From positions 303,776-367,775 of the forward strand of contig SWDT01000026.1 of NCBI GenBank assembly GCA_009193035.1: DNA of 64,000 nt, read 5' to 3'. The stretch comes from Halicephalobus mephisto (lineage: Eukaryota > Nematoda > Chromadorea > Rhabditida > Panagrolaimidae). Position numbers and translations under genes: made by a program. The notes below the pieces were generated by a model. It saw only the letters and a program-made list of their open reading frames with translations. It had not been told where the DNA came from and did not search any database. Below are positions 12,084-22,125 of the stretch, one piece after another (positions within the stretch are counted from its first letter, which is position 1; each line of letters begins with the position of its first letter).

Positions 12084-15000
12084 ATGAAACGCGGACTGGC
12101 CAAACAGGGTCCCGAAACGAAAAAAATCCGGCTGATTTTGAAAGAATTTTTTTTCGAACAAATTTTTGCTTGGAATTTTTTCAAATTTTTGAATTTTTAT
12201 ATATTGTACGGTATTTGATAGTTAGTTTACAGGAAATTCTGATATGGATGACTCGATTTACGATGCTTGCCCGATTAGAGCTCAATTGACGGACATTGGC
12301 GACAGACTTCAGCATACCTGGATCAGCTGCAATATCTGCTGTAAGCTCAAGGAAAAATCTGAGAAGCTTCAGAAGGCCAAAGAAGACGAAAAGACAAAAG
12401 ATAAACCGAAAGAAGACGGGAAAAAGTCGAAAATTCCTCAATCGGAGTCTCCGAAGACCTCTTTGCTGGTTCCGAAGTCCTCTCCCTTCGGTTCCGGGTC
12501 CTTTTTGGGGAAACGGAATAGCAATGGTATGTTGTTTATATAAAAACTTTTAACGTCAATTAATTACAGACCTATTCGGACAAAAACCGAAATCTGTTTT
12601 CGGCGAAAGCCGATCGAGTGTCTCTGGAGAGTCTTCCGGGACCCCGAGATCCGTCCGGGGATCTGTCCCTAAATCCCTAGATGCATCTCCGAAGACTCCA
12701 GAGAACGCCCCTGTCCAGAACCAAGCGAAGGAACAAGGTCCAAGTTCCGTTTCTTCGAGCGGTTCCTCCAGGCCTAGCTCCGCGAATCCCCCGAAGGAAA
12801 AAGACGAAGATTTCAAAACCCGGACGGCTCGAGACAGACTAGATTTACAGAAGATGAAGAAAACAACGGAGAAATTTGACAAGAAAAAAGCTGCTTTGAA
12901 GATAGTTCAGACTCGTCGAGAAGAAAACCAGCAGAATCCTGAAAATCAGAAGAAAAAAACGATCATCCAGCCTTCGCTGATGCCGTGGGCCCCGAATCCC
13001 CATTTCATGCTTCCACCAGCTTCCATCTCAGCCTTGACAATCGAGGACCACAAGAGGTATGTCGCCATTATTTCCAATTTTATCAAGTTCGATGGAGAAA
13101 CGAGGTTCATTTTCAACAAATTTGAATTGGAACACATGGATGAAAAGCTGGCTCCGGAGAGAGAAAAGTACATGAATCATCTGTTCGAATTTTTCAAGAA
13201 GAAGAAACCTTACAATGCGACTTTTCCAGGGTCTTTGAAGTTTGTATTGGTTGGTTTTTTTAATTCATAATCAGCCCGTCTTCGGGGGTTACTGTAGGAG
13301 TAGTTGTGGTTTTTAACACATTGTGGACGATGTGGGCCATATGCGGTACACAACCTCTGGATGTGGTATATATTATTTTGCAACAAATCTATTTTTACGA
13401 TTTCGGATTTTCTTTCAGTTTTTGTAACTAACAAATACCTCTAGATTGAGCTAAATATTGACGGATTTGGGCCACAGAAAAAAAATATATCACTCTAGAT
13501 CCATGACAGACAACATTCAAAAACATACATTGTCCGCAATGTGTTAAGCATTTATAAGCACCTTAATATATACTTATTAGTCCTCAAGATTGATAAGGGT
13601 TTTTATGCGTTGTGTAATCCTGGTTTAGAACTCTTCGGATTTATCTAAAAGGAACGTTTCCCAAAAATCTCGAAATTGTCTCATAGGTTATATTATTTTC
13701 TAAAAAGTTTTGGAAATTCGTGTTGAGACAATTTTGTAGAAATAGTTATTTTTTAAGATTCTCACAACAGTGTGATTAAAATTACTTTGAATTTTTAAAA
13801 CTAACATTTTGTAGAAACTTCTAGGACTTTCTGGAATCCAATAAAAACTTCACAATTTTTAAGTTTCTGGAAATGCGTACCTAGATAATTTTGCGATAAT
13901 GCTTATTTTCAATTTTCACAATAATTTATTTTTTCCGCGTTGAGAAACTCGTTTTAGACATTTGTATCGTAAATATTTATATTCCAATTTTTACAACTTT
14001 AATTCGAAAATTAAAGAATCATTTTAAGTAATTTTTTGTTTTATATAGTAATTTGAAATCCATTTTATGCAAATTTTCACTTTTTTATGGGATTCTGAAG
14101 TAAAATTCCAAATGTTCTTAAAATTAGAAATTAGTCTTCAGAATTCAGGATTTTGAAGATCAACCTCTGATTTCAAATTCAGAACTTACGGGTCTGATTA
14201 TCCTGTTAAAAGTACTTTTTTTCAGTTCTAATTCCAGAATTGGAACATAAATGCTTGAGTCTGAAATGTCCGAGACACTAACGTCACACAACTGTTTTTA
14301 CACGACTAAAAATCCCTCCTAAGATGTTTTTGTAAAAATACTCATTTTCAATTTCCACAATGTGACTCAGATTCCTTTCAAAGTAGTTGCGTAAAAATAC
14401 TCATTTACGATTTTTACAGAAAAGATTCAAAGATAGATTAAATGGTCTTTCGGAAGCCGGATATCAAAGAACTGTGAAAACAATTGAATGGAAGACGGAT
14501 ACACGGGCATCTAGTTCGAAAGACATGTATGTTAAAAAACCACAAATTTTGCAAAATGGAAGACAACCGAAATTGGCAATACCGGATTTATCAAGAAGAT
14601 GTGCCTTAAATCCCGATCCTGTGAACTTGGATTTTCGTTTTCCTACTGACAACAATGTAAATTTGTTTTGCAAATTTTTGTTTTTCTAATTTTTATATTT
14701 TTAGAAATCGTTGAAACAAGATTCAACAGCTCTAAAACTTGCAAATGAACATAATGTCAGTGCCGTTCTTAGTTCCTGTGCGATGCGTCATTTACTGACA
14801 GCTCCTTTTAGCCTCCGGGGTTATAGAAGAGCATTTCCGGTTTCTATAATCAGAACATTTGCCGAAGGACGTCCTCAACGTGTTTTAGTCATTGGCAATC
14901 CTGTTCCAATTTCTAATCTTACTAAATTGGAAATAGCAAGAACGTACGGAAAGTACATGATGAGAGAATTTCTTGAAAAATTGCCGGTTGAACAGAAAGA

Positions 15001-16374
15001 AGTAAGAAGTTACACGAAAATAAGACCATTGAAGAGATCTTTGAGCAATTCCAAAGATGAGGAAATTAAAAAACCGAGATTAGAGAATTCTGAAATCAAA
15101 GAAGATTGTGGAGTTATGGGAAGTGAGGATTCTAAGCATGGTCTTTTAATTGATGATAGGAATGAAGTTGAAGATGAGAGTAATGTTGCTAAAGATGGAA
15201 AACAAGAAATTAGAACTGCTAAAAATTCTGATTCGACGGCATCTTTATTTGGCAACTTGTTAGAATCTATGAGTTCTGCTCCTCCGGAATCAAAACCGAA
15301 ATCTCCAACTTCTATGAAGCCAGGATCTACTTTTAATAATCTTCTAGAATCTATGTCGACTCCGCTAGAAATTAATACTCAAGTTTCTTCTACAAATGCT
15401 CAGAAAAGTGTTAGTTCGACTTCTAGTAATGTTGATGTGTTGGATTCCATCCTAGGTGCTATGGAAACTCCGAATTTTTCCACACGTAAGTTGATTATTT
15501 TTTAAAAGTTTTATTTTTTATTTTTAGCAACAACTGACAGTCCTTACACCTACTCGACTATTGAAATTGATGAACAAGGAGTCCATAAAGTGTTAGTTCG
15601 GTCTCGATGTCATGGAAAAGACCAAAGAAGAATGCTCATTTCCCTTTCTACAAAAATTGAATACGTACCTCAATGTGGAGCGGAAGTGAGTAATTTTTTT
15701 TATATAAAGTTTACAAAAAATTTTAGGCTCAATTTGAAGAAGAAAAGATTTGGAATTCATTGACTGCTATGATGAAAGGAAGTGAAATTCATGCTAATTT
15801 TCATATTAATATTCCAGATGGGCATTGTGTTCAACTTTCGACAGTTAGATCTGGAAAAATGTTTGAATTATTAAATCCAGAAACGAAACAATTGCTTTCT
15901 GGAAGATGGAAAAGATTCTACGATTTGCTTGAATCGTTGAAAGAATTGACATCTGGAGAATTTTTATTAATTGAGACAGATGACGAGAAATTAGAAATTT
16001 TAGAAGAAACAAATGATGGAAATTCGGGTACATGGACAAAAGAGAAAATTGAAGAAATGTCATTGATGGGTAATCAATCTGCCTTAGGGAGTGTGCCGAT
16101 TTTATTTGAATCTGTGTTCAACGGGTTACTGTATCATGTGCCACTTCAATGGCATCTTGTCAAGAGCAGGATTCCGGTGTCGTTTTTGCCGTTTAATCCG
16201 AACAATCCTTTGAAAAGTGTTGTCTTTAAAGACAAAGGTGCCAAAAGAGGATTTCGAGGAAAAGGACGTGGAAGAGGAAGTAGAGGAAGAGGAAATTCAA
16301 GAAATGCACCTAAACAACCTTCGAAACCGACTGAATATGTTGATCATGATGCAAATCCTTTGGATAATGTCTAA
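12084..16374 (+). CDS. ice2: Little elongation complex subunit 2 (ICE2/NARG2)
   Basis: ICE2 is part of the little elongation complex, which supports transcription of small nuclear RNA genes by RNA polymerases II and III. Seven exons: 12084..12108, 12233..12526, 12570..13243, 14420..14656, 14705..15485, 15528..15685 and 15727..16374, giving 938 residues against 982 in human. After a charged, Ser/Pro-rich N-terminus come WAPNPHFMLP and a helical region (EDHKRYVAIISNFIKFD). A central segment has AFPVSIIR and RVLVIGNPVPISNLT. A disordered Ser-rich linker follows. The C-terminal NARG2_C-type domain has VLVRSRCHG, KIEYVPQCGAEA, LYHVPLQWHLVKSRIPVSFLP and an Arg/Gly-rich tail. The first exon has a weak donor; translation might instead start at 12244. 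Intron 3 (1176 bp) holds two transposon-like elements. Confidence 0.86.
13313..13547. mobile_element. MITE with TTAA ends (piggyBac-like)
   Basis: A 235 bp segment in ICE2 intron 3 starts with TTAA-CACATTGTGGACGATGT and ends with ACATTGTCCGCAATGTG-TTAA. The 17 bp termini are inverted repeats matching at 15 positions, and TTAA flanks each end. TTAA target duplication is the mark of piggyBac transposons, so this looks like a non-autonomous member. It has no coding capacity. Confidence 0.65.
13970..14300. mobile_element. Diverged copy of the repeat family at 43.0 and 47.2 kb
   Basis: Part of ICE2 intron 3 matches the two elements at 43020-43590 and 47145-47765. Shared blocks include tttaattcgaaaattaaa, 'agtcttcagaattcaggatt', 'cagaacttacgggt' and 'aatgcttgagtctga'. 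It is more diverged than the other two and lies in the orientation of the 47 kb copy. Confidence 0.6.
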
Positions 16375-16426
16375 TAATTAGGGATTTATTGTTTGTTGAG
16401 TTTGGAAATGTTTGGTAATTTTTATT

Positions 16427-16877
16427 TTAGTAATTTATGAAAGTACTTTCTAGGACGTTTACTGGAGGGGCCCATCGGAAAAGTTCCCGACGACCACCGT
16501 AGAGTCGGTTTGTGTAGGGTTCGAGGCTTTCGCGGGGAGTGAATTCTGATCCGTGGATGACCTGGAACGGCAGAGATGACAGATACTGTAATGTGAAATT
16601 TGACAAAAAACAAAAAAAATAAATTTACCCTAGAATTGCTAAATATATTCTGGTATCTTGAGGAATGGGGACGTCGACGAACAGAACCTTGTTTGTATCG
16701 GTAATCAGGAATCTGAATTCCTACTGTATCTGGAGAAGATTGTGAAATTGAAATAACAGGTTTGACGATGGGATTGGAGACTTCGGAATGGGGGTTAGGA
16801 ATAGGGTACCTGGCCCTGATGTTCCGAGCCTCGATGATGGAAGAAAATAACAGTAAAAAAACGAAGGAAATTAACAT
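16427..16877 (-). CDS. Small secreted protein, unknown family
   Basis: Two exons, 16629..16877 and 16427..16585, give 135 residues. The protein starts MLISFVFLLLFSSIIEA, a clear signal peptide, followed by a Pro-, Ser- and Arg-rich chain with an RRR cluster (SVRRRPHSS) and a dibasic GGRREL near the C-terminal part. The intron is 43 nt with a GTAAAT donor and a TTACAG acceptor. The unspliced frame also stays open, so the C-terminal sequence depends on the intron being real. Basic clusters in a secreted chain could be prohormone cleavage sites, but I recognise no known neuropeptide. It converges on ICE2 with only 52 nt between stops. Confidence 0.55.
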
Positions 16878-17806
16878 GTTGAAGTAATCTTTAAGCTCTC
16901 GAGAAAGTTCTTTGAAGAGTATCGACCAGTTTTTACTTTCGACAGGAAACGGTAGGCGGGGTTTCAGAAGAAAAAATTCTGAATGAAAAAATGGATTAAG
17001 TGGTTGGATAATCATCTTCTTAAAAATTTGGAAATAAACGAAATTACGAAATTGTTTTGACAAGAATTTTAAAAAATAAAAAATATAAAAATAGAACCTA
17101 AAATTCAAAAATAAATTTTTAAAAACTTGTTTAAACATAAATTTTTGAAATTTTTAGAAACTTCAAAAATTTATGATTTCAAAGAATAATTCCGAAATTA
17201 CATTATTGTAAAAATTTTAAATAAATTTTTTACGAATTTTTGGAATTTCATAAAAATAAATAATTTTTAACAAACTTGTTCTAAAACGAAAATTTGGAAT
17301 TTAGAAACTTCCAAAATTTGAAATTTCGGATATCAATTTAGAAATTACTATAAAAATAAAAATGAACATTTTTTAAGAATTTCTAGTTTTTTAAGAACTT
17401 CCAAAATTTTTTAAGAATTTCCGAAATTTTTTAAGAATTTTTAGTTTTTTAAGAACTTCTAGTTTTTTAAGAATTTCCAAAATTTTTTAAGAATTTCCAA
17501 AATTTTTTAAGAATTTCTGAAATTTTTAAAGAATTTCTAAAATTTTCTAAAAATTCCTAGTTTTTTAAGAATTTCTAAAATTTTTTAAGAATTTCTAGTT
17601 TTTTAAGAACTTCCAAAATTTTTTAAGAATTTCAAAAATTCAAAATTTGAGGCATTGTTTCTGAAATTATGTGGAAATTAAAAATAATTTTCTTACGAAC
17701 TTGTTTCAACACGAATTTTCAGAATTTGTCGGAAATCTAAAATCTTCGAATTGAAATAGTAAGTCATACTGTTGTGGAAATTACATTAAGACTAGATTTG
17801 TGAGAT
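16878..17806. other. AT-rich gene-free stretch
   Basis: No supported gene. The open frame continuing upstream from the secreted protein start is AT-driven read-through. The interval is dominated by the short tandem repeat at 17360-17640. Confidence 0.55.
17360..17640. repeat. About 20-bp tandem repeat
   Basis: Units of the form ttttttaagaatttccaaaa alternate with ttttttaagaatttctagtt about 13 times. Confidence 0.85.
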
Positions 17807-18079
17807 TTATGGAATCCGAGTAATAGTGTAAATCAAAGCACCAAGAAGCAAAATAAAAATTATTCCGACGATAATTGAGATTATTATACATTTCTTCCTT
17901 GCTACTTTTGGCTCATCGAAGGTGACTACGTGGAAGTCTTTATTGGGGTCGAATCGGTCTCCGTAATACACAATAGCCATGGGTTTGTCTGCCATTTCTG
18001 AGATCTTCTGGATATCCAATTGAACCGGATCTTCCGGAGTAGAACTGGATTCAGGATCAACGGTAGCTTCGATGGACAT
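17807..18079 (-). CDS. Small single-pass membrane protein (array member 1)
   Basis: A single-exon frame of 90 residues beginning MSIEATVDPESSS. The first two thirds are acidic and hydrophilic. A short basic patch (VARKK) precedes one hydrophobic segment (IIISIIVGIIFILLLGALIY), leaving a tail of only a few residues. There is no signal peptide, so a tail-anchored topology with a cytosolic N-terminus is likely. It lacks the PPxY motif of later array members but shares their architecture, strand and size. Function unknown. Confidence 0.6.
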   Translation of the reverse strand: MSIEATVDPESSSTPEDPVQLDIQKISEMADKPMAIVYYGDRFDPNKDFHVVTFDEPKVARKKCIIISIIVGIIFILLLGALIYTITRIP

Positions 18080-19645
18080 TATAATCAAATAAAAATTAAA
18101 CTATTTTGAATCCAATAAAAATCAATCAACGGAAGGACAGGACCGAGAAAACTGATAACCCGAACACATGACTCTGGCCAAGATCAGTAACGGAACAATC
18201 TTTAGTTGATCACTTAAAATTCAAGTAATTGTTGTTTCACTGACACGAATGATACACGTGATGGGAAAGAATAATATTTAACTTTATATCTACAGATATG
18301 AGATAAGATGTAAAAGTCAAATAACGCATCCTGATTGACAGAGTCAGAATTGTACATCATGAGACCAATTTTAAGATGTTGAAGTTTGACATAATAGGGA
18401 CCTGAATCAAAAATATGTTAATATCAGAACATCACAGTGTTCTGAAAGTTCTCATACCAATTCTAAAATGTTCAGGTCTGACATAACAGAGTCTGAATCA
18501 GGAATGCGCTGATGTAAGAGGATTGTAGAACACTTTGAAAGACCTTAAATCAATTGTAAAAAGTTTAAACACAGCATAATAGGACTTGAATCATGGATAT
18601 CTTGATTTAAGAAGGTTGTAAAGTATTCCGAAAGATCTTAGATTACTTCTGAAAAGTTCAATTTCGATCTAACAGAACTTGAATCACAAAAGTGTGAATG
18701 TAAGCAAATTGTCTAATAATTTGGATTAGTCTGATATGACGTATATCAGGAGTGTCTGGGTGTAAAAACAGTGACGGCTATCTTGAAATGTTTCAGTCAG
18801 GTCTGAAAGCTTTTAGGTCAGCTTTACAAGATCCCTATTTGATCTAACAAGATGTAATTCAGATGGAGAATAGCATCGACCATTCCGGAATATCTCAATT
18901 AGATCCTAAAAATCGGATCATTTTTAAGAGATCCTCATTTGGCTCAACAAGACCTAAATCAAAGATTTGAAAATGAAGGAGATTTCAGAATATTCTAGAC
19001 AGTATTCATTTCCAAAACTCTACATCTAACAATAATTAATTTTGTGCAGTAAATTATACATAAAAAAGTATATTAAAACAGTTCTAATGTATTAGATGCA
19101 TTATATTCAATGTACTGGAATATTATATACAATGCATTTATATCAACTTAACGTACTGATACACTATATAATGTATATGACACATCAAAGCTGTTTTAAT
19201 GCACTGATATGCTGAATATAACGCAATGATATCAACTTACCATATTCATACATATAATTTAATATATCCGATACACCAGAACCGTTTTTATGTATTCCTA
19301 CATTATATACAATGCATTTATATCAACTTAACGTACTGATACACTATATATAATGCATATGACACATCAAAGCTGTTTTAATGCACTGATATGCTGAATA
19401 TAACGCAATGATATCAACTTACCATATCGATACATACAATATAATATATCCGATACACCAGAACCGTTTTTATGTATTCATACATTATATACCATGTACC
19501 TATTTGTTATGTGCATAAGCAGAATAAAAGTGTAAATAGTCTATTGCGACGAAAAAACTGTCTTTTCCGAAGAATGTTTTTGTTGTTCATTTTTCGATTA
19601 TATTTAATGTTTTACGAATTTCATTATTGATAAAAACTGCTAAAC
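18080..19645. other. Gene-free repeat-bearing stretch
   Basis: No gene is supported. Bases 18330-18960 contain about four to five diverged copies of a roughly 105 bp unit (gttctgaaagttctcatacc, then 'gaatcaggaatg-like' blocks). A cleaner repeat follows at 19130-19500. Confidence 0.5.
19130..19500. repeat. 180-bp direct repeat, two copies
   Basis: The block beginning aatgcatttatatcaactta recurs 180 bp later, near 19131 and 19311, with few changes. It includes tgacacatcaaagctgtttt and accagaaccgtttttatgta. The sequence is rich in short palindromes such as tgcatttatat and acattatata. Confidence 0.85.
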
Positions 19646-20392
19646 TCAATAATTAGTGTTTACCAGAATGAAATAAAACAATACGATAATTATTACAATT
19701 ATTAACAGAAGGATAAAAGAAAGCCAAATTATTGGATTCTTCAGTCGTGTTTTGAATCTTGAATCGGAATTTTTATTTTCAGGAAACTTGGTATTGATCC
19801 CCGCGGTTCCCGGTCTTGGGTGGTAGATTGGAGGATTTTCTTCATCAGGAACTAAATTCAATAATTACTATCATATTATTACGAAAATTAAAAAGCTGTT
19901 TTGGAGTTTTTTCAAAAAGAAGTTTCAGAATCCTTGATTTCAGATGTTGATTTTGAAAATTTTTAATTAATTCTAAAAAACTTCAGAAATTTCGACAAAA
20001 TTCTAAAAAAATTTTGAAATTTGAGAATATTGTATTAAATTTTAAGAAATTTTCATGATATTTTAGAGGATTTCGAAATTTCTAATGACATTCCGAAAAT
20101 TACAAAATCTTCTACTGGATTCTTTTCGATCTTTATGAAATTTTATAAATTCAAAAAAATTACAATTTCCAAAATTTCTATCAAATTCTGGAAGATTCTA
20201 ACAATCCCGACTAGATTTTAAGAACATTCAGGAAAGTCCATGAAATCCTCAAAAATTTTAAAACATCCCCAAGATTCTGGAAACTTTTAAGAAATTAGTA
20301 TAAACAAAAAACAAACTTGAAGGCTCGATGTAGAAGATATCCGGCTCAAAAGGGACTTCATCATAAATATGTTCGTCGTCGTCACCAGTCAT
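19646..20392 (-). CDS. Small PPxY membrane protein (array member 2)
   Basis: Two exons, 20317..20392 and 19646..19851, join in phase 1 to give 93 residues. Exon 1 encodes an acidic segment (MTGDDDEHIYDEVPFEPDIF). Exon 2 begins with DEENPPIYHPRPG, containing the WW-ligand-type motif PPIY. A basic stretch (SRFKTRLK) is then followed by one strongly hydrophobic segment (IIWLSFILLLIIVIIIVLFY) close to the C-terminus. There is no signal peptide, so an N-in tail-anchored form is likely. A decayed copy of exon 1 lies at 21912-21958. Function unknown; WW-domain binding is inferred. Confidence 0.65.
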
Positions 20393-20574
20393 ATTTAACA
20401 ACAATCGATAAAATTAGAAATCAACAAGGAAGACCAAAAAATCGCAAAATTGAGAAGGATAAACAAGAAATAATCCATGAATCAACTTTTAAATAAACTT
20501 TATTTTTAATATTTCTCGATTTAAAAAATCGTACAAATCATTTCTACATAAAAACTAAAGTAATATATACAGTA

Positions 20575-21339
20575 TTATCGGAAGAACGTGAAAACGCCGA
20601 TGAGCATTACGATGGTAGTAACGAGCATGATTATCAAAATAAAGATAAAGAAGATTCTCAAAAACCACAAAAAGCAGTTGGTAGATCGAGTGTCGTACGG
20701 AGCATAAGTAGTGTAGACAACTAAATTATAGAATTAAAAAATTAGTGATTAAATTTATAAAAAAAAATCAAATATTATTCACGGCGGGACCAATTCGTAT
20801 TTGTTTTGCTTATTCATCTTTGTTTTTAACTTAAATCAGTAAATTTGGATTCCATCTCGATGAACTTGTCAATAGTTCATTTGCTTACAGTAATTTAGTC
20901 AAGATGCAATCGAAACTGGTTGATCTATTCCGAAAAACAAGAAAAATAAACAAAGATGAAAACATCGGTCTCATTTTGAATGATTTTTGTTCATTCTTTG
21001 ATAATGGACTCAGTTATTACTACAGTGAAACCTCGATATAAACACCCTCGATAAGAGCAAATCTTCTTTAAAGACAACTCGGTTCCGACCCCTACTGTGG
21101 ATTTTCCCCTAGTAAACCCCTCGATAAAGGCAACTCCTCTGTAAAAACAACATTTCTGCCGTCCCTTCGGGTTGTTTTTAGCGAAGTTTCACTATATTTT
21201 AATTAAAGTTAAACAATTAAAAGATATTACCATGGGTATTTGGCTGGTGAGTAGTAGGAATATTGTAGACAGGAGGCATTCCTCTTTCACAATCTTGGAA
21301 AGAGGAATTCGGTTGTCCGGAAATCGTATTCGAAAACAT
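20575..21339 (-). CDS. Small PPxY membrane protein (array member 3)
   Basis: Two exons, 21231..21339 and 20575..20720, join in phase 1 to give 84 residues. Exon 1 carries the motif MPPVYNIP (PPVY). Exon 2 gives VVYTTYAPYDTRSTNCFLWF followed by a hydrophobic run (IFFIFILIIMLVTTIVMLIG) and a short tail ending in FFR. The second exon is too short for a simple ORF scan, but it is open from acceptor to stop in the joining phase. The intron holds a 172 bp MITE. A TATATAAAA box lies 26 nt upstream of the ATG. The nearest relative is the gene at 22126-23367. Confidence 0.65.
21023..21194. mobile_element. Short MITE with CAGTGAAACC-type ends
   Basis: A 172 bp element flanked by TA. The left end is CAGTGAAACCTCGATATAAA and the right end is the inverse GTTTTTAGCGAAGTTTCACT. 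TA flanks and CAGTGAAACC termini fit the pogo/Tc1-mariner superfamily. It is non-coding and sits in the intron of the PPxY gene at 20575-21339. Confidence 0.7.
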
Positions 21340-21364
21340 TTTCAATTATCTTTGAAGACATTGC

Positions 21365-21373
21365 TTTTATATA
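21365..21373 (-). promoter_or_regulatory. TATA box of array member 3
   Basis: On the minus strand TATATAAAA lies 26 nt upstream of the ATG. Array members 4 and 5 have TATATAAGAA at similar distances (40-41 nt), so the core promoter is conserved across this subfamily. Confidence 0.55.
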
Positions 21374-21425
21374 GTCGATTTATTTTGAAAGATTATGACG
21401 ACATTCCGCGTTATCGATCACGTAG

Positions 21426-21911
21426 TTATAGCGAACGATTGATTACGTAGGTTTTTGTTGAAATACACCTGAATTTGACCAATAGTGAATCACAAAATAA
21501 AGCAATAAAGAGATTATGAAATTTCTGTTGACAATCAAAGCCATTCTTCTTCAAAATTCCCTTGTTTATAGTTAGAAAAGTTATTTGATGTTTTTGCAAC
21601 TTCTCAATAAATAAATACAAATTTTCAGTTTTAGTCTCAGATGGAAAATTTGGGAAATTCTCGTTAAGATGGTTTTTTAATTTAGTAATAAGCAATTGTG
21701 GTTTGTTAAATTACAATTTACTATTAATAATTTGCTAACTTTAAGTGATATTGATCAACAACAATCAACTAAAAATCAATCAGAATTTGTTCTACAATTT
21801 CATCCGAATGTTGAATACAAATTGCAAATTTTACTTTACTTTTACAATCGACATTTTTGTGGATCTCAAAACAGAATAAAAAAGGAACTTGAAAGTTAAA
21901 CAAGAAACTAC
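21426..21911. other. Gene-free stretch with unassigned ORFs
   Basis: A minus-strand frame (21426..21695, 89 codons) and a plus-strand frame (21696..21899, 67 codons) are open but have no recognised motif, membrane segment or splice context. Both lie inside the duplicated block between array members 3 and 4. I do not call either a gene. Confidence 0.4.
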
Positions 21912-21958
21912 CTAGTTCGATAAAGAATTCATCATAAATGTGATCATCATTTTTGAAA
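21912..21958 (-). pseudogene. Orphan copy of array member 2 exon 1
   Basis: The minus strand reads NDDHIYDEFFIEL up to a GTAGTT donor-like site. This matches DDDEHIYDEVPFEP of the exon at 20317..20392. No partner exon with a membrane segment follows downstream before 21426. The surrounding sequence (ttttaaataaactttatttt, 22049-22070) also repeats the flank at 20488-20510. It is best explained as a leftover of a tandem duplication. Confidence 0.5.
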
Positions 21959-22125
21959 CTTGTTGAATAAAAATAAACGAAATTACCTGTGAAAAAATAA
22001 AATCAACAAATTGAGAAGTATGAACAAGAAATACTCCATAGATCAGCTTTTAAATAAACTTTATTTTTAATTTTCTCAATGTTACGTAACAAATTATATA
22101 AATCATTGATAAGGAAAATTTATTA

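Noticed and set aside
21426..21899. Back-to-back ORFs of 89 and 67 codons
   Set aside because: No motif, membrane segment or splice partner; they sit in the duplicated flank between array genes.
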